Source: Chachezhania antarctica
Lineage (GTDB): Bacteria > Pseudomonadota > Alphaproteobacteria > Rhodobacterales > Rhodobacteraceae
Direction of reading: 5' to 3'
DNA: 64,000 nucleotides
Assembly (NCBI RefSeq): GCF_003646465.1
Contig: NZ_QZEX01000004.1
Location: forward strand, 186,001 to 250,000
Position 1 is the first letter of the stretch. Every line of letters starts with the position of its first letter. A program made the position numbers and the translations under genes. This document shows positions 16,456 through 26,089 of this stretch, one piece after another. The notes beneath the pieces were generated by a model. That model worked only from the letters and a program-made list of their open reading frames with translations. It was not told the origin of the DNA and did not search any database.

Positions 16456-17772
16456 TCAGTCTTCTTCTTCGCCGGCTTTGCGTTTGGTCAGCTGGCTGTA
16501 GATCGGTTTGCCGCCAAGGGTTTCGGCCGTGAAGGTGGCAAGGATCGAGGTGACCATGATCGACAGGATCAGGTCCGTCGCACCGGTCATCTCCACCACG
16601 ATCACGATACCCGTCAGCGGGGCCCGGACCATCGCGGCAAAAAGCGCGCCCATCCCGGCGACGGCAAAGATACCGACAGGCAGATCGCTGATCAGGCCCA
16701 GCTGCGTCAGGATCGCGCCGTACAGCAGGCCGATGGCCGTGCCGATGGACAGCATCGGCGCGAACAGACCGCCCGGCACGCCCGAGGAGTAGCTGGCCAT
16801 CAGCATCAGGCTGCGGGCCAGGAACAGCACGAAAAGCCCCACCGCCCCCGGATGCACCGTGATGTCGGCCACGACGAGCCCTTCGCCGCCGCCGGTGGCC
16901 GTCGGCGCGAGGATGACCAGAACGCCCGCAATCCCGCCGACCAGTGCGGCCCAGAGATAGGGCACGCGTTGCGGAAGGCCGGCAAAGACCTTGACGCGGT
17001 TCACGATCCCGGCGTTCAGCAGCACCCCGAAGGCGCCGATGAAGATCCCCAGCGGCAGCATCAGCAGCATGTCGATGATCGCGGGATCGCGGTAATGCGG
17101 GATGTCGAGGATCGGCCCCTGGCTGAAGAGCCTGTCATTGACCATCGTCGCCACGACGCAGGCCAGGATCACGGCCTGGAACGAGCGGAACTTGAAATCG
17201 AAGACGCGCCGCATCTCTTCCGTCACGAATATGATGCCGGCCAGGGGGGCGTTGAAGGCCGCGGCAAGGCCCGCGCCCGCGCCCGCGGTGATGGCGGCCA
17301 GCGTGTTGCGGCGGCTCATCTTCGTGATCTCGGCGATCATTGCGGCCATGGCGCCGCCAAGGTGGATCGTCGGGCCTTCGCGGCCCAGAACAAGGCCGGA
17401 GCCGATGCCCGCCAGGCCAGCCCCGAGTTTCACGGGGATGACGCGGCGCCAGTCGAGCGTGCGGTCACCCCGCAGGGTTTCGATGATCTCGGGGATGCCA
17501 CTGCCGGCCGTGTCGGGCGCGAACCTGCGGACCAGCCATGTGCCGCCGCAGGTCAGCGCCGCGGCGGCAAGACCGGCGATGATGACCGCGGGCAGGGTGC
17601 CCAGGCTGTCGGATGTGCGCAACGAATGGCGAAACGTGTGCATCGCATCGAGCCCGGCATGCAGGACCGAAGACGCCGCTCCGGTGGCGAGGCCAACACC
17701 GACGATCAGAATGTAGAAAACGAAAATCTGTAACCGGGTCTCTTCTGTTTCGTCGCGGGGCGTGGCGTCCAT
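16456..17772 (-). CDS. ClC-type chloride channel / Cl-/H+ antiporter
   Basis: A 438-residue multi-pass membrane protein of the ClC family. Selectivity motifs are intact: GSGIPE at residues 90-95, GREGPTIHLG at 130-139 with the gating glutamate E132, and GGLFAPM further on. FVTEEM (about 182-187) places a glutamate where the internal proton glutamate of bacterial exchangers lies, which suggests Cl-/H+ antiport rather than a channel. It lacks C-terminal CBS domains. Transcribed alone; the gap before its start is over 300 bases. Confidence 0.94.
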   Translation of the reverse strand: MDATPRDETEETRLQIFVFYILIVGVGLATGAASSVLHAGLDAMHTFRHSLRTSDSLGTLPAVIIAGLAAAALTCGGTWLVRRFAPDTAGSGIPEIIETLRGDRTLDWRRVIPVKLGAGLAGIGSGLVLGREGPTIHLGGAMAAMIAEITKMSRRNTLAAITAGAGAGLAAAFNAPLAGIIFVTEEMRRVFDFKFRSFQAVILACVVATMVNDRLFSQGPILDIPHYRDPAIIDMLLMLPLGIFIGAFGVLLNAGIVNRVKVFAGLPQRVPYLWAALVGGIAGVLVILAPTATGGGEGLVVADITVHPGAVGLFVLFLARSLMLMASYSSGVPGGLFAPMLSIGTAIGLLYGAILTQLGLISDLPVGIFAVAGMGALFAAMVRAPLTGIVIVVEMTGATDLILSIMVTSILATFTAETLGGKPIYSQLTKRKAGEEED

Positions 17773-18081
17773 GGGCTGTTTCTCCGGGAAGTCGCGGGCC
17801 TTCGACCCCTAGCCCGGCTTTGCCGCGGGGCTCAAGCGCGGCGATGTCGCCAATGGCAATGAGAGGCGCGTCTGGTGCGCGGCGACAACGTGGCGCGCGG
17901 GGGCGGCATCCGGCAGATCGGTGATTTTGCTGACGGCCGGAGAGCCGGCGGTCACCGCCGCCCTGTGTTGCGCATTTGGCCTGCGGTCGCTGGCATTCGT
18001 GCCCAAGCACTTGGCATCGTTTCGATTCTGACGCAAAGTCGGCGCCAAGGACCGACAGCAATCCAATCGGAGACCGGAATA
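17773..18081. other. 309-base intergenic region between divergent clcA and a lipoprotein gene
   Basis: Holds the 5' regions of clcA (-) and the lipoprotein gene (+). I see no convincing reading frame, RNA gene or repeat. A small GC stem (GCCGGCGG/CCGCCG near 17947-17962) is present. The end carries CGGAGA, a possible ribosome site for the gene at 18082. Confidence 0.5.
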
Positions 18082-18354
18082 ATGCCGAATGCAAGTGCTC
18101 GCATAGCCGTTCTGGGCGCCGTGGTGCTGGGCGCGATGGTCCTGTCCGGCTGCGAAGGATCCGGCGTGAACAAGACACCGGGGCTGACGGGCGAGCTTCG
18201 CGAGAAGAAGCTTCAATGCGATGCCGGCAACTATGCGATGTGCGCCGATATCGGGCATGCCATGGCCGACGAGCGGCATGAAAAGGGCATGTGGGACGGC
18301 AACCGACCCTGGACGACGACGACGCACAACGCACTCCTGAGAGCACCCTCCTGA
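18082..18354 (+). CDS. Small lipoprotein of unknown function
   Basis: A 90-residue protein with a lipoprotein signal: positively charged start, hydrophobic stretch (IAVLGAVVLGAMV) and lipobox LSGC at about residues 21-24, so it is probably anchored to a membrane. The mature part contains a cysteine pair in LQCDAGNYAMCADIGHAM, somewhat like a single Sel1-type turn, and no other recognisable domain. The frame is open upstream to 17875, but only this start gives a signal peptide. Confidence 0.75.
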   Translation: MPNASARIAVLGAVVLGAMVLSGCEGSGVNKTPGLTGELREKKLQCDAGNYAMCADIGHAMADERHEKGMWDGNRPWTTTTHNALLRAPS

Positions 18355-18409
18355 CGATCCCGGACCCGCGACAGGCCGCGCCGGTCGCGGCAATGGCCCG
18401 GCGTTCGCT

Positions 18410-20368
18410 TCAGACGTCGAGCTCTTCCACGAAGCGGGCGTTTTCCTGGATGTACTGGAACCGCAGTTCGGGCTTCTTGCCCATAAGCCGTTCGACCAGA
18501 TCGCCGGTTTCGCCCGGTTCGTCCTCGTCAATGGTCACGCGGATCAGCTTGCGCGATTTCGGGTCCATCGTGGTTTCCTTCAGGTCCTTGGCGTCCATTT
18601 CGCCCAGGCCCTTGAAGCGGGACACGTCGATCTTGCCCTTGCCGCCCAGCCCCTTTTCGAACCACGCGTCACGCTCGGCCTGATCGATGCAGTAAACCCG
18701 TTTGGCCCCCTGTGTCAGCCGGAAGAGCGGCGGACAGGCAAGGTAGAGATGTCCGTGATCGATCAGCGGCCGCATCTGGGTGAAGAAGAACGTCATCAGG
18801 AGCGAGGCGATATGCGCGCCGTCGACATCGGCGTCGGTCATGATGATGACCTTGTCGTAGCGCAGATCGTCGATGTTGAACCGCGTGCCCAGGCTGACGC
18901 CAAGCGCCTGAGAAAGGTCGGAAATCTCGGCGTTCGAAGTGAGCTTGGACGACGCGGCCCCCAGGACGTTGAGGATCTTGCCGCGAAGGGGCAAAAGCGC
19001 CTGTGTCTTGCGGTCCCGCGCCATCTTGGCCGAGCCGCCGGCGCTGTCGCCTTCGACGAGGAAGATCTCGGTCCCGTCGCGGGCGTTGGAGGAGCAGTCG
19101 ACCAGCTTGCCGGGCAGGCGCAGCTTCTTGGTGGCGGTCTTCCGGGCGGTTTCCTTTTCCTGCTTCCGGCGCAGACGTTCATCGGCCCGCAGGATCAGGA
19201 AATCGAGGATCGCGCCCGCGGCCTTTGTATCGGCGGCCAGCCAGTTGTCGAAATGGTCGCGCACGGCGCCTTCGACAAGGCGCTGGGCCTCGCTCGTGGC
19301 AAGCCGGTCCTTGGTCTGGCCCACGAATTCCGGCTCGCGAATGAAGCAGGACACCAGCGCGCAGCCGCCGGTCAGCAGGTCGTCGCGGTTGATCTGGGTG
19401 GCCTTCTTGTTGCCGACCAGTTCGCCGTAGGCGCGAATGCCCTTCAGGATCGCGGACCAGAACCCGGCCTCGTGCGTGCCGCCTTCGGGGGTGGGGACCG
19501 TGTTGCAGTAGCTCTGAAGGAACCCGTCGCGCGCGGGCGTCCAGTTGATCGCCCATTCAACCTTGCCGGGGGTGTTGAACTTCTCGCGGAAGTCCACGGT
19601 GCCGGCGAAGGGCTTGTCGGCATAGGTCGAGGCGGTGCCCAGTGTTTCGTTCAGGTAATCGGCCAGCCCGCCGGGGAAGTGGAACGTGGCTTCCAGGGGC
19701 GTCTGGCCATCGTCGATAGCGGATTTCCAGCGAATCTCGACACCCGAGAAAAGGTAGGCCTTGGAGCGGATCGACTTGAACAGACGCGCGGGCTTGAAGC
19801 GGTGGGAGCCGAAGATTTCCTCGTCCGCGTGGAAGGTCGTCGTGGTGCCACGGCGGTTCGGCGCGGCACCGATTTCTTCGAGCGGACCCAGCGGCACGCC
19901 GCGGGAGAATCGCTGTTCGACCAGCTTTCGGTCACGGGCGACCTGGACCACCATCGAATCGGAGAGCGCGTTGACGACCGACGCGCCGACGCCGTGCAGG
20001 CCGCCCGACGTCTCGTAAGCCTTGCCCGAGAACTTGCCCCCCGCGTGGAGCGTGCACAGGATGACTTCCAGTGCGGACTTGCCGGGGAATTTCGGATGCG
20101 GATCGAAGGGCATGCCCCGGCCGTTGTCGCGGATTGTGATGGAGTGGTCTTCGTGAAGCTCGACCTCGATCCGGTTGGCGTGGCCCGCGACGGCCTCGTC
20201 CATGGAGTTGTCGAGCACTTCGGCCACAAGGTGGTGGAGCGCGCGTTCATCCGTCCCGCCGATATACATGCCCGGACGCTTGCGCACGGGTTCGAGGCCT
20301 TCGAGCACCTCGATGGAGGACGCGTTGTAATCGCCCTGGGGCGTCTCTGGCAGAAGGTCTTCGGGCAT
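18410..20368 (-). CDS. parE: DNA topoisomerase IV subunit B
   Basis: A 652-residue GHKL-ATPase subunit of topoisomerase IV, which with ParC decatenates daughter chromosomes. Features in order: GHKL ATPase motifs (VAEVLDNSMDEAVAGHA; DNGRGMP; TSGGLHGVGASVVNALSD), transducer domain, TOPRIM domain with FLVEGDSAGGSAKMARDR and the metal-binding DADVDGAH, and the C-terminal KGLGEMDAKDLKETTMDP. Start at 20368 (MPEDLLPETPQGDYNASSIE) is chosen by family alignment; the frame stays open to 20563 through a repeat element, which is not coding. Confidence 0.97.
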   Translation of the reverse strand: MPEDLLPETPQGDYNASSIEVLEGLEPVRKRPGMYIGGTDERALHHLVAEVLDNSMDEAVAGHANRIEVELHEDHSITIRDNGRGMPFDPHPKFPGKSALEVILCTLHAGGKFSGKAYETSGGLHGVGASVVNALSDSMVVQVARDRKLVEQRFSRGVPLGPLEEIGAAPNRRGTTTTFHADEEIFGSHRFKPARLFKSIRSKAYLFSGVEIRWKSAIDDGQTPLEATFHFPGGLADYLNETLGTASTYADKPFAGTVDFREKFNTPGKVEWAINWTPARDGFLQSYCNTVPTPEGGTHEAGFWSAILKGIRAYGELVGNKKATQINRDDLLTGGCALVSCFIREPEFVGQTKDRLATSEAQRLVEGAVRDHFDNWLAADTKAAGAILDFLILRADERLRRKQEKETARKTATKKLRLPGKLVDCSSNARDGTEIFLVEGDSAGGSAKMARDRKTQALLPLRGKILNVLGAASSKLTSNAEISDLSQALGVSLGTRFNIDDLRYDKVIIMTDADVDGAHIASLLMTFFFTQMRPLIDHGHLYLACPPLFRLTQGAKRVYCIDQAERDAWFEKGLGGKGKIDVSRFKGLGEMDAKDLKETTMDPKSRKLIRVTIDEDEPGETGDLVERLMGKKPELRFQYIQENARFVEELDV

Positions 20369-20489
20369 GGGGCTGCTCTTTTTCTTGATGTCCGCGAATA
20401 TGACAGGGATGGGCGGTTGAGAAAAGGGGAGCAGGGCGTTCGGAGCGAGAGTTTCGTAGGGAATGGCCAGCGTTGAGGCAGGCCGTAGG

Positions 20490-20580
20490 ATTTGCGCCGC
20501 GTTCCGCGTCGCCCGGGCGGGGGGCTGCCACCCCCCGCACCCCCAGCCCGGGGGATGACCCATCCCCCGGACCCCCGGGG
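20490..20580. repeat. Intergenic hairpin repeat, family A, copy 2
   Basis: Same plan as the copy at 16355: ATTTGCGCCGCG at one end and GGACCCCCGG at the other, 7 bases from the alpha/beta hydrolase stop. Stem 1 is GCGGGGGG (20517-20524) / CCCCCCGC (20531-20538). Stem 2 is a perfect 10-bp CCGGGGGATG (20548-20557) / CATCCCCCGG (20561-20570). Stem 2 differs in sequence from copy 1 yet is fully paired. Confidence 0.8.
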
Positions 20581-20587
20581 CCGGGGT

Positions 20588-21457
20588 TCAGCCGTCGATC
20601 CAGGTCAGGATCTCTTTGGCGACTCGATCCGGTTGCTGGTGGCAGATCCAGTGGTCGGCGTCCGGCACCTCGATCCGGGTGAGGTTGGGGGCGAACACCT
20701 CCAGCCCTTCGGTGGATTCGGGCAGCAGCGCGGTATCGTTTAAGCCCCAGATCAGAAGATGCGGGCAGCGGACCTTTAGCCGGTCGACCGGATAGTCGGG
20801 CAGGTCGTCTATCGTCTCGCCCGGCTTGGGCACCCGGATGGGGGAGGCGCGGTACCAGTTGATCATGGTCTGCAGGCGGTCTTTCCATGCGTCCTCGTAG
20901 GCGGCCTTTCGGTCGCCCGCGAGCCAGCTGGTATCCATCTTGGCCGAGAACAGGGAGTGCAGCTTTTCGAAGCCGTTCTTGCCCAGGATCTCGTGGGAAT
21001 CGTCGCGGCGCAGGAAGGAGATGTATTGCGACGCATCGGTCTGCGCGCCGCCCCTTGCCAGCGCGCGCTGGTAGGGGACGGGATGCACGCCGTTCAGGAT
21101 GATCAGCCGGTCGATCTTCTCGGGACAAGAAAACGCGAGACCATAGGCGATGGCGGCGCCCCAGTCGTGGCCCAGAAGCGTCACCCGGCCGCCCAGATGG
21201 TCGATCAGGGCAGACATGTCGCCCACGAGCGCCGAGACCGCGTAGTTCTCGACGCCCTCGGGCGCCCAGCTGTTGCCGTATCCGCGCTGGTCGGGCGCGA
21301 TGCAGTGGAAGCGATCCGACAGCAGGGGGGCCAGGTCCTCCCACGCGCCGGAATATTCGGGATAGCCGTGCAGCATCAGAAGCGGTGGCAGGTCGGGATC
21401 GCCCCACCGGCGCAGGAAGAAGGGGTTGCCGCCAAGCTGAATGGTTTCGGTGCGCAT
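20588..21457 (-). CDS. Alpha/beta hydrolase, epoxide hydrolase / haloalkane dehalogenase type
   Basis: A 289-residue alpha/beta-fold hydrolase. The nucleophile elbow LLGHDWGAA has Asp98 rather than Ser, and HGYP (30-33) supplies the oxyanion site, the pattern of epoxide hydrolases and fluoroacetate/haloalkane dehalogenases. The catalytic histidine is in VPDADHWICHQ near the C-terminus. Start at 21457 (MRTETIQLGGNPFF) is chosen over an open upstream extension. It is divergent from the MATE gene. Substrate unknown. Confidence 0.88.
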   Translation of the reverse strand: MRTETIQLGGNPFFLRRWGDPDLPPLLMLHGYPEYSGAWEDLAPLLSDRFHCIAPDQRGYGNSWAPEGVENYAVSALVGDMSALIDHLGGRVTLLGHDWGAAIAYGLAFSCPEKIDRLIILNGVHPVPYQRALARGGAQTDASQYISFLRRDDSHEILGKNGFEKLHSLFSAKMDTSWLAGDRKAAYEDAWKDRLQTMINWYRASPIRVPKPGETIDDLPDYPVDRLKVRCPHLLIWGLNDTALLPESTEGLEVFAPNLTRIEVPDADHWICHQQPDRVAKEILTWIDG

Positions 21458-21661
21458 GTTCTGGCTCCTGATCGGTCGGTAAGGTCTGTGGGTTGCGCGT
21501 GAGGTGAGCAGGGGCGCCCGGGTGGCGGGCTGTCCAAGGGACACAGTAACAATGGCAGGGTCCCGTCGGGTCATTACCCTGCGTCGCTCTGGCGTGGTGT
21601 TCGCAGGTTGGCCGGGTGCATCCTGTATTGCCTCTGCCTGCGCCCGCTTCTAAGGGGAGAC

Positions 21662-23023
21662 ATGTCCGCAATCCTGTCCTACCGAGCGCATGCGCGCGCC
21701 GTGGCCGCGCTTGGCCTGCCGTTGATCGGCGGGCACGTGGCGCAGTACGCCATCGGCCTGGGCGACACGATCATGCTGGGCTGGTACGGCGTGGCGGAAC
21801 TGGCGGCGATCTCGCTCGCGTCGAGCCTGTTTTTCACGATCTTCCTTCTGGGCTGCGGCTTTGCCTGGGCGGTGATGCCGATGGTCGCTGCCTCGGCGGC
21901 GGCGGATGACGAAACCGCGGTGCGACGCACGACGCGTATGGGACTCTGGCTTTCGACGATCTACGCCATGCTCGCGCTGCCGGCGATGATCTGGTCGGAA
22001 TCGATTCTCGTTGCCCTGGGGCAGACCGCGGCCGTGGCCCGGCTTGGCGCCGATTACCTGCAGCTTGCAGGCTTCGGTCTGCTGCCGGCGCTGCTGGTGA
22101 TGGTGCTGAAATCCTACCTCGCCGCGCTGGAGCGGAGCCAGGTCGTGTTCTGGATCACTGTGTTTGCCGCGGGCGTGAACGCTGTGGCCAATTACGCGCT
22201 GATCTTCGGCCACTGGGGCATGCCCGAACTGGGGATTCGCGGGGCGGCCATCGGGTCGATCTTCACCCACTGCCTGTCACTGGCCGCGGCGGTGGGCTAT
22301 GCCGTGCTTGTCCTGCCGGAACATTCGCTGTTCCAGCGGCTGTGGCGCCCGGACTGGGACATGTTCGGCAAGGTGCTGCGGCTGGGCGTGCCTATCGGGC
22401 TCACGGTGCTGAGCGAGGTGACGATGTTCTCGGGCTCGGCCGTGATGATGGGTTGGCTGGGAACGGAAACGCTGGCGGCCCATGGGGTCGTGATCACGGT
22501 CAGCGGGGCCACATTCATGGTGCACATGGGCCTGTCGAATGCCGGCACGATTCGCGCGGGCCAGTCCTATGGCCGCAGCGACCGGGGCAACCTCGCCCGT
22601 GGCGCGGTCGTGGTTCTGGTCATGTCCATGGCCATGGCGCTGGCGACGACGGCGGTGTTCCTGTTGGCTCCGGAAATGCTGATGTCGCTGTTCCTGGACC
22701 GCGATGCCGACACTCGCGCTGCGATCCTTGCCATCGGCGTCGGTCTTTTCGCGGTGGCCGGGCTGTTCCAGCTGGCCGACGGGGCGCAGGCCATTGCCAC
22801 CGGTCTTTTGCGCGGGGTGCAGGATACCGGCGTGCCGATGCTGATCGCGGCGATGGCCTATTGGGGCATAGGCATTCCCGCGTCCTACATTCTTGGGTTC
22901 CCGTTCGGCTTTGGCGGCGTCGGCGTCTGGGCCGGGCTCGTCCTTGGCCTTGCGGCGGCCGGGGTGCTGCTGATGTGGCGCTTCTGGACCTTCGGCATGT
23001 CGCGGATCCCGGCGCACGCCTAG
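21662..23023 (+). CDS. MATE family efflux transporter
   Basis: A 453-residue protein with about twelve membrane helices, in the MATE (NorM/DinF) family of cation-coupled drug/metabolite exporters. N-terminal LGLPLIGGHVAQYAIGLGDTIMLGWYG and the repeat-like second half (LRLGVPIGLTVLSEVTMFSG) are typical. AAGGGGAGAC just before ATG 21662 fixes the start. Its last four bases overlap the end of the convergent hypothetical gene. Substrates unknown. Confidence 0.94.
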   Translation: MSAILSYRAHARAVAALGLPLIGGHVAQYAIGLGDTIMLGWYGVAELAAISLASSLFFTIFLLGCGFAWAVMPMVAASAAADDETAVRRTTRMGLWLSTIYAMLALPAMIWSESILVALGQTAAVARLGADYLQLAGFGLLPALLVMVLKSYLAALERSQVVFWITVFAAGVNAVANYALIFGHWGMPELGIRGAAIGSIFTHCLSLAAAVGYAVLVLPEHSLFQRLWRPDWDMFGKVLRLGVPIGLTVLSEVTMFSGSAVMMGWLGTETLAAHGVVITVSGATFMVHMGLSNAGTIRAGQSYGRSDRGNLARGAVVVLVMSMAMALATTAVFLLAPEMLMSLFLDRDADTRAAILAIGVGLFAVAGLFQLADGAQAIATGLLRGVQDTGVPMLIAAMAYWGIGIPASYILGFPFGFGGVGVWAGLVLGLAAAGVLLMWRFWTFGMSRIPAHA

Positions 23024-23421
23024 CCTTTTGTCAGCCGGTCCGCCTTCTTGCGCACCAGGACCGTGCGCAGATCATGCATGGCCAGAAGCAGGTTGTCGGT
23101 CACCTGTTCAAGCTGATCGTCCGTGGCCCGTGTCTGGACCCAGTGCGCCGTGGCGTTGAGGTGATCGATAGCGCGGAAGATGTCGTCGATATCCCGCTGC
23201 GCCAGAACGGTTTTCCGTTCCTCGATCCACGCGTCGATCCGGACCTTGTCGGCGTCGGTCAGGGTGCGGTTGCCGTGCGGCTTGATCTCGCCGTTTCGGA
23301 TATTGACCACGGCGATCTGGTCCATCTCTATCCGCCGCTGTCGGTTTTCCGTGTCCACGCGGTAGACGAAGGCGCCATTGTCGCGGACACGGAAGTAGTA
23401 TTCGGGAAGCCGGGAGGTCAT
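23020..23421 (-). CDS. Conserved-looking hypothetical protein, co-transcribed with aspartate aminotransferase
   Basis: A 133-residue soluble protein I do not recognise. The N-terminal half (RLPEYYFRVRDNGAFVYRVD) looks like a small beta-rich domain. The C-terminal half is charged and helical (DIDDIFRAIDHLNATAHWVQ) and could form a coiled coil. It starts 2 bases after the aspartate aminotransferase stop on the same strand, implying one transcript, and overlaps the convergent MATE gene by 4 bases. Confidence 0.75.
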   Translation of the reverse strand: MTSRLPEYYFRVRDNGAFVYRVDTENRQRRIEMDQIAVVNIRNGEIKPHGNRTLTDADKVRIDAWIEERKTVLAQRDIDDIFRAIDHLNATAHWVQTRATDDQLEQVTDNLLLAMHDLRTVLVRKKADRLTKG

Positions 23422-23423
23422 TC

Positions 23424-25102
<1,679 letters not shown>

Positions 25103-25103
25103 C

Positions 25104-25391
25104 ATGACCACCGATGCGATTGCCGAGCCGCGCGAAATCGCGATCAAGCGGCTGAAGATCCGGTCAATGCGGCGCGGGATCAAGGAGATGGACATCCTTC
25201 TGACCGCCTGGGCCGATATGCGGCTGGCCGAACTTGATGACGAGACCCTGGCGCTCTACGACACCCTGCTGGAGGAGAACGACCAGGATCTTTACGTCTG
25301 GGTCTGCGGTCGCGAGGCGCCTCCGCCGCGCTTCGCGGCGCTTCTGCAGGAAATAGCACAAACGATCCAAAACAAAGCGGAAAACACTTAA
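25104..25391 (+). CDS. sdhE: Succinate dehydrogenase assembly factor 2 (flavinator)
   Basis: A 95-residue SdhE/Sdh5 protein, needed for covalent FAD attachment to the succinate dehydrogenase flavoprotein. The diagnostic RGxxE motif is in SMRRGIKEMDILL, followed by the family pattern DDETLALYDTLLEENDQDLY and WVCGREAPP. Size is right for the family. It is tightly linked to the XRE gene upstream. Confidence 0.95.
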   Translation: MTTDAIAEPREIAIKRLKIRSMRRGIKEMDILLTAWADMRLAELDDETLALYDTLLEENDQDLYVWVCGREAPPPRFAALLQEIAQTIQNKAENT

Positions 25392-25406
25392 CCGATTATT
25401 CGGAAA

Positions 25407-25438
25407 TTGCGCGCAAATTGCTCTCGGGAGGCCCGAGA
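25407..25438. promoter_or_regulatory. Palindrome and leader hairpin upstream of the MarR-type regulator
   Basis: A perfect 10-bp palindrome TTGCGCGCAA (25407-25416), then a perfect stem TCTCGGG (25422-25428) / CCCGAGA (25432-25438) with AGG loop, ending 2 bases before the ribosome site GAGAAGG (25441-25447) of the gene at 25453. The palindrome could be an autoregulatory operator. The hairpin could end the sdhE transcript or affect translation. Confidence 0.45.
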
Positions 25439-25452
25439 CGGAGAAGGCGCGC

Positions 25453-25953
25453 ATGAGTGTCGAAATGCCCATAGGACAGCCCGCCGCGCGGCGGGGGTTC
25501 ATGACCAGTTACCTGGAAGCTCTGTCGCTCGTCGAACGGCTGCACAGGTTGTTGCTCGACGTTATCAAGGACGAATTCGAACGCGTGGGCGTGCTGGAGA
25601 TCAACGCGGTACAGGCGCTGCTGCTGTTCAACATCGGCGATAACGAGGTGACGGCCGGCGAGCTGAAATCGCGCGGCTACTACCAGGGCAGCAATGTCAG
25701 CTACAACCTGAAGAAGCTGGTAGAAATGGGTTACATGCACCACCAGCGCTGCGAGATCGACCGCCGCTCGGTCCGGGTGAAGCTCACCCCGCGCGGGCGG
25801 GAAATCCGCGACATCGTGTCGGACCTCTTCACGCGCCATGCACAGGGCCTGGAAGACAAGAGCATGCTCGATGTCGACGGCATGGATTCGATCGCGAACT
25901 CCCTGCGCCGTGTCGAACGCTACTGGACCGACCAGATTCGCTACATTTACTGA
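25453..25953 (+). CDS. ldtR: MarR-family winged-helix regulator, LdtR type
   Basis: A 166-residue MarR-family protein matching the LdtR subgroup of Rhizobiales/Rhodobacterales, reported to control an L,D-transpeptidase gene and stress tolerance. The wHTH covers about residues 45-115 (INAVQALLLFNIGDNEVTAG; GYYQGSNVSYNLKKLVEMGY, recognition helix) with wing residues in DRRSVRVKLTPRG. GAGAAGG precedes ATG 25453. The symbol is by family resemblance. Family A repeat copy 3 follows, then the convergent hrpB. Confidence 0.82.
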   Translation: MSVEMPIGQPAARRGFMTSYLEALSLVERLHRLLLDVIKDEFERVGVLEINAVQALLLFNIGDNEVTAGELKSRGYYQGSNVSYNLKKLVEMGYMHHQRCEIDRRSVRVKLTPRGREIRDIVSDLFTRHAQGLEDKSMLDVDGMDSIANSLRRVERYWTDQIRYIY

Positions 25954-25994
25954 TCTTCAGGCAGCGTGGCCGGGCCTTGGGTCTGCTGCCAGAG

Positions 25995-26089
25995 ATTTTG
26001 CGCCGCGGTGCCCGCGTCGCCCGGCCGGGGGGCTGCCGCCCCCCCCCGCACCCCCCGCGTCCTTGGGGGCAGTGCCCCCAACCCCCCGG
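25995..26089. repeat. Intergenic hairpin repeat, family A, copy 3
   Basis: Begins ATTTTGCGCCGCG 41 bases after the ldtR stop and runs up to the hrpB stop codon. Stem 1 is GGGGGGC (26027-26033) / GCCCCCC (26038-26044) with the same TGCC loop as copy 1. Stem 2 is TTGGGGGC (26063-26070) / GCCCCCAA (26074-26081), again different in sequence from the other copies but fully paired. Confidence 0.8.

Noticed and set aside
17875-18081. Longer start for the small lipoprotein
   Set aside because: Only the start at 18082 gives a signal peptide with lipobox; the extension is Arg-rich and featureless.
20369-20563. Upstream extension of parE through the family A repeat
   Set aside because: It translates repeat DNA into Gly/Pro-rich sequence; ParE begins at 20368 by family alignment.
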